64,000 bases of DNA, taken from positions 62,001-126,000 of the forward strand of contig QMIT01000006.1 of NCBI GenBank assembly GCA_024434115.1. The letters run 5' to 3'. The position numbers and the translations under genes are program-made. Under the pieces are notes generated by a model. That model did no database searches. It was not told the DNA's origin and was given only the letters and a program-made list of their open reading frames with translations. The DNA comes from Chloroflexota bacterium (lineage in GTDB: Bacteria > Chloroflexota > Anaerolineae > Aggregatilineales > J027). How positions within the stretch are numbered: position 1 is the stretch's first letter; each line of letters opens with the position of its first letter. Below, piece after piece: positions 1-8,230 of the stretch.

Positions 1-280
1 ACGTCCCGGAAATGACCGTTGAGGTGAATAGTAGAAGAAATATCCTCGGCTCAACCTTTATCAGGAGTCTAAATTGTGGATTGCCCTGTTTGTCAGTGGC
101 TATTTTGAAGAACTGATTGATTGCAAAAGCACTCCGGAATCTTTCGGGAGATTTCAGCACTAACCCACTTTGAATTTTCCGCAGGCAAATTTCTGGCGAC
201 TCGACAACCACCAAAGTATAGGGGATGCTTGGTGCGAAAAATTGCCTGACCCATTGCAGGGATTTACGGACGCGGTGCAT
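1..280 (-). CDS. Partial paralogue of the adjacent 171-aa membrane protein (3' end outside window)
   Basis: An open frame of 93 codons starts with ATG at 278-280 and runs off the left edge without a stop. Its predicted start MHRVRKSLQWVRQFFAPS is nearly identical to the start of the gene at 312-827, and similarity continues through the segment around QFFKIATDK (QFFRITTDK in the neighbour). The two genes are therefore a tandem duplication in the same orientation, separated by 31 bp. The membrane-segment part of the protein lies outside the window. Function is unknown. Because the open frame has no internal stop, it is probably a real gene and not a decayed copy, but its end cannot be seen. Confidence 0.6.
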   Translation of the reverse strand, partial: MHRVRKSLQWVRQFFAPSIPYTLVVVESPEICLRKIQSGLVLKSPERFRSAFAINQFFKIATDKQGNPQFRLLIKVEPRIFLLLFTSTVISGT

Positions 281-311
281 CTTTGCCCACTCGAATCACT
301 TTTTGAGAAAT

Positions 312-827
312 CTAAGACTCCAAAACATGTTGGAGCGTGCTGGTTAGCCAAAGGTTAACACCCTTACGCCATTTGAAATTGGTGTAAATGGCAATTAGGG
401 TACCGATTAGCCCAACCACTATCGCCGTCGAGTCATTATTGTTTAATCCAGCGACTACCGTTACCGCAAGGCCAACAATCATAAATAAAAGGAACCACAA
501 ACCCCATGACCGATATTCACCAATTACAAGGGTTTTTTGAGAATTAAGCAGCGAGAATCTGCCCTTTATCGCCATTAACTGGATCATCATTGGGTCAACT
601 CTGACAAGTAATTCAAATTGTGAATCGCCGTATTTGTCAGTAGTAATCCTGAAGAACTGATTTGGCTCCTGACCATAACGCGAATATACTTCTTTCGACC
701 TCAGCAGCAACCCACTTTGAATTTTTTGCAGGCAATTTTCCGGAGACTCGTTAACCACCAGACTGTAAGGGATGCTTGGCGCGAAAAATTGCCTAATCCA
801 TTGCAAGAATTTACGGACGCGGTGCAT
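312..827 (-). CDS. Hypothetical protein with two C-terminal membrane segments
   Basis: I do not recognise a family for this 171-aa protein. The first 100 residues are soluble and basic at the N-terminus. Two hydrophobic stretches follow at about residues 108-126 and 133-148, separated by a short polar turn (GLNNNDS), and then a short basic tail. This suggests a small inner-membrane protein with a cytoplasmic N-terminal domain. The start overlaps the last 17 bases of the upstream phosphatase gene on the same strand, so the two may be cotranslated. A tandem paralogue lies immediately downstream (1-280). No catalytic motif is visible. Confidence 0.6.
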   Translation of the reverse strand: MHRVRKFLQWIRQFFAPSIPYSLVVNESPENCLQKIQSGLLLRSKEVYSRYGQEPNQFFRITTDKYGDSQFELLVRVDPMMIQLMAIKGRFSLLNSQKTLVIGEYRSWGLWFLLFMIVGLAVTVVAGLNNNDSTAIVVGLIGTLIAIYTNFKWRKGVNLWLTSTLQHVLES

Positions 828-1647
828 CTTTGCCCAATCGAATCACATCTAACATCTGGTCATGGATGAGACCATTGGTGGCGACAATGAAAGGTCGTTT
901 GACGCCATAAAAATCCGTCCCCCCTTGATTATCGGTGACTCGTCCACCTGTTTCCAAAACCAGCAGCACCCCCGCCATCATATCCCATTGGTGCAGCTTG
1001 CCTTCCCAATAGCCATCCGCCCGGCCCGCCGCGACATAACACAAATCCAATGCCGCCGAGCCAAGCCGCCGTTCGCCTTGTGTCCGCACCACGAAGTTGC
1101 CCCAATTGTCCACATTATTTTCGTTCGTCGTCCATTTGTCGTAGGGGAAACCACTAATCACCAACGACGCGCCGAGGCTTTCCGTCGCCGAAACTTGCAG
1201 GGGTTCACCATTTAAGGTCGCCCCATGTCCCTTTGCTGCGGCGAATGTTTCCCGCCGGGTGGGGTCATAAACGACGGCGAGAATCGTGCGACCATCCGGC
1301 CCGGTCAGCGCCATCGAGACGGAAAAAATAGGCAAGCCATGTGCAAAATTGGTCGTGCCGTCAAGGGGATCCACAAACCAGCGATAATCGCCGTTTGTGC
1401 CCGCGTGTTCATATGCCCCGCCTTCCTCACCAACAATCTGATGGGTCGGGAAAAATTCGCGCAATTTGCTCACAATCAAGGCCTCGCTTTGTTTATCGGC
1501 TTCCGTAACCAGATCAATCACTGAGCTTTTATTCAGTGCCCGACGCGGGCGGGCGAAATGTTCACGCAGCAGCGCCCCCGCTTCTTCCGCAATCGGGATG
1601 GTTTTTTGCAAGGCATCTACGAGATTAAGTGTTTGTGTTGGGGTCAT
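811..1647 (-). CDS. Inositol monophosphatase family protein (SuhB-like)
   Basis: The 278-aa length is normal for the family. It carries the metal and substrate motifs of Mg2+-dependent Li+-sensitive phosphatases: GEE at 73-75, DPLDGTTNF at 93-101 and WDMMAG at 221-226, with RRLGSAALDLCYVA before the last. The expected reaction is hydrolysis of myo-inositol-1-phosphate or a related sugar phosphate in the cytoplasm. Substrate choice within the family (inositol phosphate, NADP, histidinol phosphate) cannot be read from these motifs. The stop overlaps the downstream membrane-protein gene. The start overlaps the end of the upstream RNA methyltransferase gene by 4 bp, so they probably form an operon. 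Confidence 0.88.
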   Translation of the reverse strand: MTPTQTLNLVDALQKTIPIAEEAGALLREHFARPRRALNKSSVIDLVTEADKQSEALIVSKLREFFPTHQIVGEEGGAYEHAGTNGDYRWFVDPLDGTTNFAHGLPIFSVSMALTGPDGRTILAVVYDPTRRETFAAAKGHGATLNGEPLQVSATESLGASLVISGFPYDKWTTNENNVDNWGNFVVRTQGERRLGSAALDLCYVAAGRADGYWEGKLHQWDMMAGVLLVLETGGRVTDNQGGTDFYGVKRPFIVATNGLIHDQMLDVIRLGKDAPRP

Positions 1648-2921
1648 GCGTCTCTACTTTCAGGATGTTCTAGCAGGGCCACACACTGGATATTGGCAGT
1701 CTGTGGCGCAAAATCAATCGGCTGTACGTCCATTAATTGATAGCCATATTTGCGGGTGAGGATTTTCACATCCCGCGCCAACGTGACTGGGTCTTGGCTG
1801 ACATACACCAAACGGGTAAATTTTAAATCGCCAACCCCTTCAATGGCATCGTCAGTTAAACCAGTGTGCGGAGGATCAAGAATCACCGCGTCATAGGTCT
1901 GTCCATTTTCCAGCAGTTCGCCTAAAAACGATTCAACACTGCCCTCAATGATGTCCACATTTTCAAGATCGGCAAGATTGTCTTCGGCGTCCGTCGCGGC
2001 GGGCGGATAGCTGTCCACATAGGTCACAAAATCGGCTTTATCGGACACCATCGCTGAAAAAATGCCAACCCCGCCATATAAATCCAAAACACTTTCGCCG
2101 CCTCGCAATCCCAAATAATCGAGAATCACCTTCGTCAATGTTTCAATTTGGGGGACATTGGGACGGAACGACACCCCTGCCGTCACCCGGAACCAGCGTC
2201 CATCCACCTGATGCACGACATGGGTGGAGCCGACCATATTAAACGGCTCGTTATCACTCAGCAGGAAATTGACCGAGACAGGCAAGGTAATTTCCAATTC
2301 TGGGGGATTGTCATCTTTGCTCCGCAACACTAATAGATGCTGATGGTCTTCGCTGAGATTTAGCCGTACCTCGCGCAGATTTTCGAGATCGAGATCAAGT
2401 TCATCCAACAACCGCATCACCTCCAGCAAGACGATGTGGCACTCCTCAATCGGCGTAATTTGACGCGGGTCGGTAGCGCGAAAACCCAATTGATCGTCTT
2501 TGGTGGGGAAAAAAGTCGCTTGGGATGAATAGCCCCACTGGGATGGGCAAGCAATGGCAAATTGCACCGGAGGGTCATCCAAACCACCAAAGCGGGTCAG
2601 TTGGTCAATGACAATATCCGTCTTGAGGGCGATTTGGGCTTGATAGGTCATGTGCTGCCATTGACAGCCGCCACACCGCCCCGGCCCAAAATGGGGACAG
2701 CGTGGTTTGATACGGTCAGCGGAGGCTTCTATTAACTGCACCCCCTCCGCCAGCCATTCGCGCTCATTAGTATTGATTAAACGCACCGCTACTCGTTCAC
2801 CGGGGATCGCATAGGGAACTAGGACACGATGGCCCTTATAATGCCCAACCGCATAGCCCCCCGGCGCAATATCGGTCAGACTAATTTCGATAGTGGGATT
2901 GTTTTTGCGTTGTGAGGTCAC
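1644..2921 (-). CDS. RlmD/TrmA-like class I SAM RNA methyltransferase with altered active site
   Basis: Using the GTG at 2919-2921 gives 425 aa. The frame stays open upstream to 3014, but that would overlap the divergent gene and lie outside the TRAM domain. An N-terminal TRAM domain (about 9-62) precedes a [4Fe-4S]-type cysteine set C75, C83, C86, C125 (CPHFGPGRCGGCQWQH). The SAM-binding loop is VLDLYGGVGIF at 278-288, and the family DPPHTG motif is at 349-354. In RlmD/TrmA enzymes the nucleophilic Cys lies in YVSC[ND]P; here it reads YVSQDP, with Gln at 376. The C-terminal catalytic Glu position is also Gln (412), and the SFFQVN element is SFRPNV. It is clearly of the m5U methyltransferase fold, but its reaction is uncertain. 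Confidence 0.8.
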   Translation of the reverse strand: MTSQRKNNPTIEISLTDIAPGGYAVGHYKGHRVLVPYAIPGERVAVRLINTNEREWLAEGVQLIEASADRIKPRCPHFGPGRCGGCQWQHMTYQAQIALKTDIVIDQLTRFGGLDDPPVQFAIACPSQWGYSSQATFFPTKDDQLGFRATDPRQITPIEECHIVLLEVMRLLDELDLDLENLREVRLNLSEDHQHLLVLRSKDDNPPELEITLPVSVNFLLSDNEPFNMVGSTHVVHQVDGRWFRVTAGVSFRPNVPQIETLTKVILDYLGLRGGESVLDLYGGVGIFSAMVSDKADFVTYVDSYPPAATDAEDNLADLENVDIIEGSVESFLGELLENGQTYDAVILDPPHTGLTDDAIEGVGDLKFTRLVYVSQDPVTLARDVKILTRKYGYQLMDVQPIDFAPQTANIQCVALLEHPESRDA

Positions 2922-2937
2922 ACATTTACTCGTATAA
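2910..2937 (+). promoter_or_regulatory. Candidate sigma70-type promoter for the 2982 gene
   Basis: A perfect TATAAT at 2932-2937 is preceded by TTGTGA at 2910-2915 with a 16-bp spacer. It points to the gene starting at 2982. It overlaps the 5' end of the divergent methyltransferase gene, so the two transcripts may interfere. Confidence 0.45.
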
Positions 2938-2981
2938 TTCTGCCGCCTGAAGATTGAATAACCTAAGCAGGATACCCCAAT

Positions 2982-3527
2982 TTGAGCATTCTTTCCAATC
3001 ACCCCCATCCCCATCCCGTGCTGCGGCGTATGGTTGGATGGCTGGCCCTTGCTGGCATGATCGGCATTTTGTTTGGCGCGGTTGGCCTTTTAATCGCTGG
3101 CCTCACTTATGGCTTGTCTCTCATGATTTTAATGATTCCGTTCCTATTGGGCATGATTTTTCCCCTCATTATCCTGACCGCCCTCCACCCACAAATCACT
3201 TTGCAAGAGGAGGGAGTACAAATCAAGCCACTGGTGTGGAAAACACGCTTGGTGTCATGGGAACAATTGACAGGCTTAACCGATCACTCATTGATGAAGC
3301 CACCGCCCCCCGCCCGCCAGCAAAATCTCACCAAACGGCCTGTAACAAAAGGGCAGATGATTTTAGTGGAAAAGGGTGCGTTGGGGTGGCCCTTCCGGAT
3401 AGTCGGGTTTGCCGCCGGACATGGCACAACCCCCGTTTTTGCGATTTCCAGCAAAACCCACCGCGATTATGACCAACTGCTTCAAACCCTCAAACGCCGC
3501 ATCCCACAAAAGAAAGAACAGGCATGA
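2982..3527 (+). CDS. Hypothetical membrane protein with PH-like C-terminal region
   Basis: The 181-aa reading starts at TTG 2982; an ATG at 3030 (residue 17) is an alternative. Two hydrophobic segments occupy about residues 19-43 and 45-66. A soluble part of about 110 residues follows, beginning ITLQEEGVQIKPLVWKTRLVSWEQL, a pattern typical of bacterial PH-like (YdbT/PH_6-type) domains after two transmembrane helices. The specific role is unknown. Its stop overlaps the start of the glycosyltransferase at 3524 in ATGA fashion, which indicates translational coupling. Confidence 0.6.
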   Translation: MSILSNHPHPHPVLRRMVGWLALAGMIGILFGAVGLLIAGLTYGLSLMILMIPFLLGMIFPLIILTALHPQITLQEEGVQIKPLVWKTRLVSWEQLTGLTDHSLMKPPPPARQQNLTKRPVTKGQMILVEKGALGWPFRIVGFAAGHGTTPVFAISSKTHRDYDQLLQTLKRRIPQKKEQA

Positions 3528-4516
3528 CCGAGCGAGTTGCCATTATCGCCACCGTTTTAAATGAAGCGAAATCGGCTCCGGCATGGCTAGACAGTATCGC
3601 CAATCAAACCCGCCGCCCCGATGAAGTCGTCATTGTGGATGGGGGTAGCCGTGACGATACACTGATCATTTTGCACGCCTATCAAGATCGCCTGCCGGTC
3701 AAGGTTATCTCATTGCCGGGGGCCAATATCAGTCAGGGGCGTAATCGGGCCATTGCGGAATCCATCTGTGAAATTATCGCCAGCACCGATGCCGGGGTGC
3801 GCCTTGAACCTGATTGGCTGGCGCATCTCCTCACGCCTTTTGAACAAGACCCTGCGACCCAAGCCGTAGCAGGTTTTTTTCAGGGCGACCCGAATCTCAC
3901 CTCGCCTTTCGAAGTGGCGATGAGTGCGACGGTTTTGCCAATGGCGGAGGACATCAACCCCGCCACGTTTTTACCATCCAGCCGCAGTGTGGCTTTTCGC
4001 AAAACGCTGTGGGAGACCATTGGGGGCTATCCTGAATGGCTGGATTACTGCGAAGATTTGATTTTTGATTTTCGGGTACGGGCACACATTGGCAGCTTTA
4101 CATGGCAGCCCAACGCGATTGCCCATTTTAAACCGCGCACCACGCTCAAAGGCTACTATCGGCAGTATTATCTGTATGCACGGGGAGACGGCAAAGCGGA
4201 TTTATGGCGCAAACGTCATGCCGCCCGTTATATCACCTATCTGGTACTGATTCCACTGATTTTGGCATTGGTGGTGCTTATCCACCCTCTATTCTTATTA
4301 CTATATATTGTGGGAGGAGTCATTTATCTTAAGCAACCATATCAACGCCTGCCGCGTATATGGGGTAGATTAGGCGTAAGAGGTAAGCTACAAAGCCTCA
4401 TCTGGATAGTAATCATCCGCGTGGTGGGGGATGTTGCCAAGATGATGGGTTATCCGGTAGGATGGCGCTGGCGGCGGCAAAATCACCCTCCTAACTGGCA
4501 TATCAGAAACACATAA
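3524..4516 (+). CDS. Glycosyltransferase family 2 protein, membrane associated
   Basis: This 330-aa protein has a GT-A fold N-terminus: VAIIATVLNEAKS at 5-17, VVIVDGGSRDDT at 35-46, and STDAG at 87-91 in the place of the metal-binding DxD. Two hydrophobic helices follow at about 236-268, and the C-terminal tail is basic. This matches membrane-anchored GT2 enzymes that transfer a sugar from a nucleotide-sugar donor to a lipid or polysaccharide acceptor at the cytoplasmic membrane face. Donor and acceptor are unknown. It is coupled to the upstream PH-like membrane protein and lies away from the main polysaccharide cluster. Confidence 0.85.
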   Translation: MTERVAIIATVLNEAKSAPAWLDSIANQTRRPDEVVIVDGGSRDDTLIILHAYQDRLPVKVISLPGANISQGRNRAIAESICEIIASTDAGVRLEPDWLAHLLTPFEQDPATQAVAGFFQGDPNLTSPFEVAMSATVLPMAEDINPATFLPSSRSVAFRKTLWETIGGYPEWLDYCEDLIFDFRVRAHIGSFTWQPNAIAHFKPRTTLKGYYRQYYLYARGDGKADLWRKRHAARYITYLVLIPLILALVVLIHPLFLLLYIVGGVIYLKQPYQRLPRIWGRLGVRGKLQSLIWIVIIRVVGDVAKMMGYPVGWRWRRQNHPPNWHIRNT

Positions 4517-4523
4517 AAAATGT

Positions 4524-4553
4524 TTGATTTTTAAAATGTTTCTATGGTATGAT
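4524..4553 (+). promoter_or_regulatory. Candidate sigma70-type promoter of greA
   Basis: TTGATT at 4524-4529 and TATGAT at 4548-4553 are separated by 18 bp, giving a leader of about 145 nt before greA. The leader contains a weak GC stem at 4603-4617 followed by six T residues at 4618-4623, which could act as a leaky early terminator. Confidence 0.5.
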
Positions 4554-4705
4554 GTTTCGTGCAAGGCATTGGGAAAATGGCGGCAATCAACGTTTTGTAA
4601 CAGACCCGATATGGGCCTTTTTTGTTCATAGGCTTGGAAAGACAAGTAAACAGCAGGGTTTAGGACGCTGTTGATATTTTTAACGACGGATCCGAGGATA
4701 AGCGC

Positions 4706-5179
4706 ATGACCGATGATATTCAATATCTAACTCTGGAGGGCCTTCAAGAGTTAGAAGAAAAACTCAATTTTCTACGCACCGTCCGCCGTCAAGAAATTGC
4801 ACAACGTTTGCATCAGGCGATGGAAGAAGGCGGCGAACTGGCGGAAAACGCTGAATACGAAGACGCCAAGAATGATCAAGCCTTTTTGGAGGGCGAAATC
4901 ATCCGCCTTGAGACCATCTTGCGTAATGCGCAGGTCATCCAAGAGGATGGACGCAAAGATATTGTAGGCTTGGGCGACAAAGTAACGGTGCGCGAAAAAG
5001 GCCAAAAAGAAACCGAAATTTACCTGTTGGTCGGCGCTGCTGAAGCCAACCCCCAAGTGGGCAAAATCTCATACAAAAGCCCATTGGGACAGGCGCTGAT
5101 GAACAAAAAAGTGGGCGATAAAGTGAAAGTAAATGCACCAGACGGGGAAATCGTCTTTGAAGTGGTAGCGATTGACTAA
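4706..5179 (+). CDS. greA: Transcription elongation factor GreA
   Basis: The 157-aa protein has normal GreA length. The N-terminal coiled coil starts YLTLEGLQELEEKLNFLRTV and contains the acidic tip around GELAENAEYEDAKNDQ (about 42-57), which inserts in the RNA polymerase secondary channel and stimulates transcript cleavage in backtracked complexes. The C-terminal FKBP-like domain ends with SYKSPLGQALMNKKVGD and a beta strand (GEIVFEVVAI). It has its own promoter and a strong terminator before lysS, so the two are separate transcription units. Confidence 0.96.
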   Translation: MTDDIQYLTLEGLQELEEKLNFLRTVRRQEIAQRLHQAMEEGGELAENAEYEDAKNDQAFLEGEIIRLETILRNAQVIQEDGRKDIVGLGDKVTVREKGQKETEIYLLVGAAEANPQVGKISYKSPLGQALMNKKVGDKVKVNAPDGEIVFEVVAID

Positions 5180-5208
5180 ATCGCCGCTCGTTTCTAAATC
5201 TAACGAAT

Positions 5209-5245
5209 GCCCGTGTCTGGTTTTGACCAACGCGGGCGTTTTTTA
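5209..5245 (+). terminator. Intrinsic terminator of greA
   Basis: GCCCGTGT at 5209-5216 pairs with ACGCGGGC at 5230-5237 with one G-T wobble. TGG/CCA extends the stem across a bulged C. A run of six T residues follows directly. It ends the greA transcript and lies 34 bp before the lysS start, which argues against a lysS start at 5207. Confidence 0.9.
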
Positions 5246-5278
5246 TTATCAGATGTCATTCAGAATGAGGGAATTTTC

Positions 5279-6805
5279 ATGACGTGGCAACCCACCAATA
5301 ACGTCGAACAAGATCGCTTTGATAAGCTCCAACGACTGCGTGATGCGGGCATTGACCCCTATCCGGCACGGGTACAACGCACCCACACCGCCCAAGCCGC
5401 CATCGAAACTTTTGAGCGTGCCGAGTCTGTTAACCCCGAATCCCCCGAAATCATTGAAGTCATTGTGTGTGGCCGGATCGTGCGCCAAAACTTAAAGGGC
5501 AAGATATATTTCGCACATATTGAAGACGGCACAGGCCGTGTCCAATTATTTGTGCGGATTGACGCGATTGGCGAGGCGATGTTTGAGCATGTCCGCAAAG
5601 ATTTGGATTTGGGTGACTTTTTGCAGGCGTCTGGCAAGATGATGCGGACAAAGGCGGGCGAGGTCAGTGTTGAGGTCAGCGAACTGCGGTTGCTGTCGAA
5701 GGCGCTCAGTCCCCTGCCCGTGATTAAGGAACAGCGGTTGGATGACGGCACCATTGAACGTTATGGCGAATTTAGCGATGTGGAAGAACGCTACCGCCAA
5801 CGATATGCCGACCTTGCCGTCAATCCCGACGTGCGAGATGTCTTTCGCAAGCGCTCCAAGATTATTCGCGCTGTGCAAAATTTTTTGGATAATGAAGGAT
5901 TCTTGGAAGTCGAGACGCCGATTTTGCAGCCGATTTATGGCGGGGCAGCGGCTAGACCTTTTACCACCCATCACAATCAGCTTCATCAAGATTTATATTT
6001 GCGAATTAGCTTTGAACTCTATCTCAAGCGATTGCTCGTGGGTGGTTATGACGGGGTCTATGAAATTGGGCGCGATTTCCGCAATGAAGGCGTCAGTTTC
6101 AAGCACAATCCCGAATTTACCCAGCTCGAATTTTATAAGGCGTATATTGATTATGCTGGCGCAATGGACATCACCGAACGCTTGGTGGCCTACGCTGCCC
6201 AACAAGTCAATGGGTCTACGGTTGCTCACTTTGAAGGACATGAAATCAATTTAGCACCCCCTTGGCGGCGTGTGACCGTGCGCGACATCATCCGCCAGCA
6301 CCTTGAAATTGATTACGTTGAACACCCCACCGCTGAGTCCCTTGAACAGGAAATGCGTAAGTCTGGTCTGCAATTCCGTCCGGGCCAAACACGTGGCAAG
6401 CTGATTGAGCATCTGCTGGGCGAAGTGGAGCAGCATTTGATTCAACCCACCTTTGTCACAGATTATCCGGTGGATATTTCACCCTTTGCCAAGAAGGTAC
6501 ATGGCGATGCGACCCATGTCGAGCGTTTTGAGTATTACATCGCTGGCATGGAACTTGGCAATGCCTTCACCGAACTCAATGACCCCCTTGACCAAGAAGA
6601 ACGCTTTTTGGAAATGGGGCGGTTGTATGGAGAGGAAGACGAGGACGCCGCGCCAGTAGATGAAGATTATCTGCGGGCCATGCGCTATGGGATGCCGCCA
6701 TGTGGAGGTGTAGGTTTGGGCATGGACCGCTTGGTGATGTTGCTGACCAATCGCAGTACCATCCGTGAAGTACTTCTGTTTCCGCATTTACGGGCGCGTG
6801 AATAG
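5279..6805 (+). CDS. lysS: Lysyl-tRNA synthetase, class II
   Basis: I chose ATG 5279 because a GAGG lies just upstream and the earlier in-frame ATG at 5207 falls in the greA terminator. The 508-aa product charges tRNA-Lys with lysine using ATP. An N-terminal OB-fold anticodon-binding domain (about 45-150: VIVCGRIV, KIYFAHIEDGTGRVQLFV) is followed by the class II catalytic core. Motif 1 is near FLEVETPIL, motif 2 is FRNEGVSFKHNPEFTQLEFY, and motif 3 is GVGLGMDRLVMLL near the end. A short acidic insertion (EEDEDAAPVDEDY) precedes motif 3. No frameshift is seen. Confidence 0.96.
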   Translation: MTWQPTNNVEQDRFDKLQRLRDAGIDPYPARVQRTHTAQAAIETFERAESVNPESPEIIEVIVCGRIVRQNLKGKIYFAHIEDGTGRVQLFVRIDAIGEAMFEHVRKDLDLGDFLQASGKMMRTKAGEVSVEVSELRLLSKALSPLPVIKEQRLDDGTIERYGEFSDVEERYRQRYADLAVNPDVRDVFRKRSKIIRAVQNFLDNEGFLEVETPILQPIYGGAAARPFTTHHNQLHQDLYLRISFELYLKRLLVGGYDGVYEIGRDFRNEGVSFKHNPEFTQLEFYKAYIDYAGAMDITERLVAYAAQQVNGSTVAHFEGHEINLAPPWRRVTVRDIIRQHLEIDYVEHPTAESLEQEMRKSGLQFRPGQTRGKLIEHLLGEVEQHLIQPTFVTDYPVDISPFAKKVHGDATHVERFEYYIAGMELGNAFTELNDPLDQEERFLEMGRLYGEEDEDAAPVDEDYLRAMRYGMPPCGGVGLGMDRLVMLLTNRSTIREVLLFPHLRARE

Positions 6806-6947
6806 TATGTCCAGACAAATCTCTAACAAGTTTGGCAGGGCCGAATGAAATGCAGTTCCACGCGATGGTAGGGAAAGTGGTATCATCATAGGGGAATTAT
6901 TTAACCCCTTTTTAACTGATTTTTCTTTGGTGGAGGCTCTCATCGGT

Positions 6948-8096
6948 ATGGGCGGCGCAAGACCCACTCTCAAAAACCTCGACTACCGAGCCATTGTGGA
7001 TAGTTTGGGTGAGGGCATCATTGTTTTCGACTCCGAAGGCCATCTGGTTTTAGATAACCACGCCGCCCGCCAAATTCTTGGCAAAAATCTGCCAGTTTTG
7101 CGTGCCCAGGGGTGGCCTGCGTGTGCCATGCTCATTGATGCTGGACGCACCGGAGACAGCCCTACCGCCAGTGAAATCCGCTCCAGAGCCTTACGCCAAT
7201 CCGAGCCGATTCGGTTTACGATGCTGCTTTCCGGGGCTTCCATGCCATGTTGGGCTTCGGCGGTCTATGGCGAAGATGGCAAAATCATGACCATGATTAC
7301 CATCGAGCGACCCGACTGGACAGTGCTGACCGAACTGATGAACACTTTCCGTTCCGAAGCGCGTATGGCGATCACCAGCACCAAAGGCCATGCTGATCTG
7401 ATTACCCAGATCACCAGAAAACGCACCACCAACATGACAGTAGACCAGCTTTCGCAGCGGGTCATCGGGTTTGCTGAATTGATGTCCACCCAGATGTTCC
7501 GCCTGCAACGGCTGATTGACCAACTGCATCGCCTTGAGGTCATGCGGACAGGTGATTTGAACGAGGCAGTCAAGAAGTCGGCCAAGAAAATTAACCTCGC
7601 TGATTTTTTTGAGGATTTTTTGGAGGAAGTCAACGAAGAACCGCTGCATGACCCCGAAAAAGGCCCACAGGACTATCGAGATCGGCTGGACGTGGACATC
7701 CCTGAACGATTAAACATCTATGCCGCCCCCAACTATCTCGGCTTTATTCTGCGGGATGTGTTGCAAAACGCCATCATGTACAGCGATCCCTCAACGCCCA
7801 TTTTCATTCGCGCCTTCTCCACCTCACAGGATCGTTATGTACAGGTAGAGGTGATAGATCAGGGATATGGCATCCGTGCCAAAGAAACTGATCGTGTCTT
7901 TGCACCGTTCCAGCGTGCCCGGCAGCCACAAATTATCGCCGAATTTGGTTATGGCCTCAGCCTCTACTTGAGCAAAGCCAATATCGAAGCGATGGGCGGG
8001 CGTATTTGGTTTGACAGCGAAGAGGGGGTTGGCACGACCTTTAGCATGAAATTCCCGACCTTCCAAGAAGTCGCGGAAAAACCGGACGCCGATTGA
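6948..8096 (+). CDS. PAS-domain sensor histidine-kinase-like protein lacking the H-box His
   Basis: ATG 6948 is preferred over TTG 6927 because GGAGG lies 11 bases upstream. An N-terminal PAS-like domain (IVDSLGEGIIVFDSEG) is followed by a helical DHp-like region with FRSEARMAITSTKGHADL. Aligned to the usual SHELRTPL(T/S)xIKG, the phospho-acceptor His is Ser (residue 136), while the Glu and Arg around it are kept. The GHKL ATPase domain looks intact: N-box DVLQNAIMYS, G1 DQGYGI, F-box FAPFQRA and G2 GYGLSLYLSKANIEAMGG. It has no membrane helix, so it is cytoplasmic, and no response regulator is adjacent. It may be a signalling pseudokinase or phosphorylate another site. Confidence 0.8.
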   Translation: MGGARPTLKNLDYRAIVDSLGEGIIVFDSEGHLVLDNHAARQILGKNLPVLRAQGWPACAMLIDAGRTGDSPTASEIRSRALRQSEPIRFTMLLSGASMPCWASAVYGEDGKIMTMITIERPDWTVLTELMNTFRSEARMAITSTKGHADLITQITRKRTTNMTVDQLSQRVIGFAELMSTQMFRLQRLIDQLHRLEVMRTGDLNEAVKKSAKKINLADFFEDFLEEVNEEPLHDPEKGPQDYRDRLDVDIPERLNIYAAPNYLGFILRDVLQNAIMYSDPSTPIFIRAFSTSQDRYVQVEVIDQGYGIRAKETDRVFAPFQRARQPQIIAEFGYGLSLYLSKANIEAMGGRIWFDSEEGVGTTFSMKFPTFQEVAEKPDAD

Positions 8097-8230
8097 ATTT
8101 CATCTGTTTTTCTATTTCGTTATAGACCCTCACCCGATTGAACCTTCTCCATTCGGCCCTAGTAATTCCTGCGAAGCCGCAATCATCCAATGCCGTTTCG
8201 CAAATGAGCCATTATATGGAGAGCGACTCT

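Noticed and set aside
5207..5278. Upstream in-frame start for lysS
   Set aside because: The 24 extra codons run through the greA terminator hairpin and lack a ribosome site, whereas ATG 5279 has GAGG.
8138..8230. Upstream in-frame start of the first M1 peptidase
   Set aside because: It adds 31 residues before the lipoprotein signal. GTG 8231 has GGAGA and aligns with the paralogue N-terminus.
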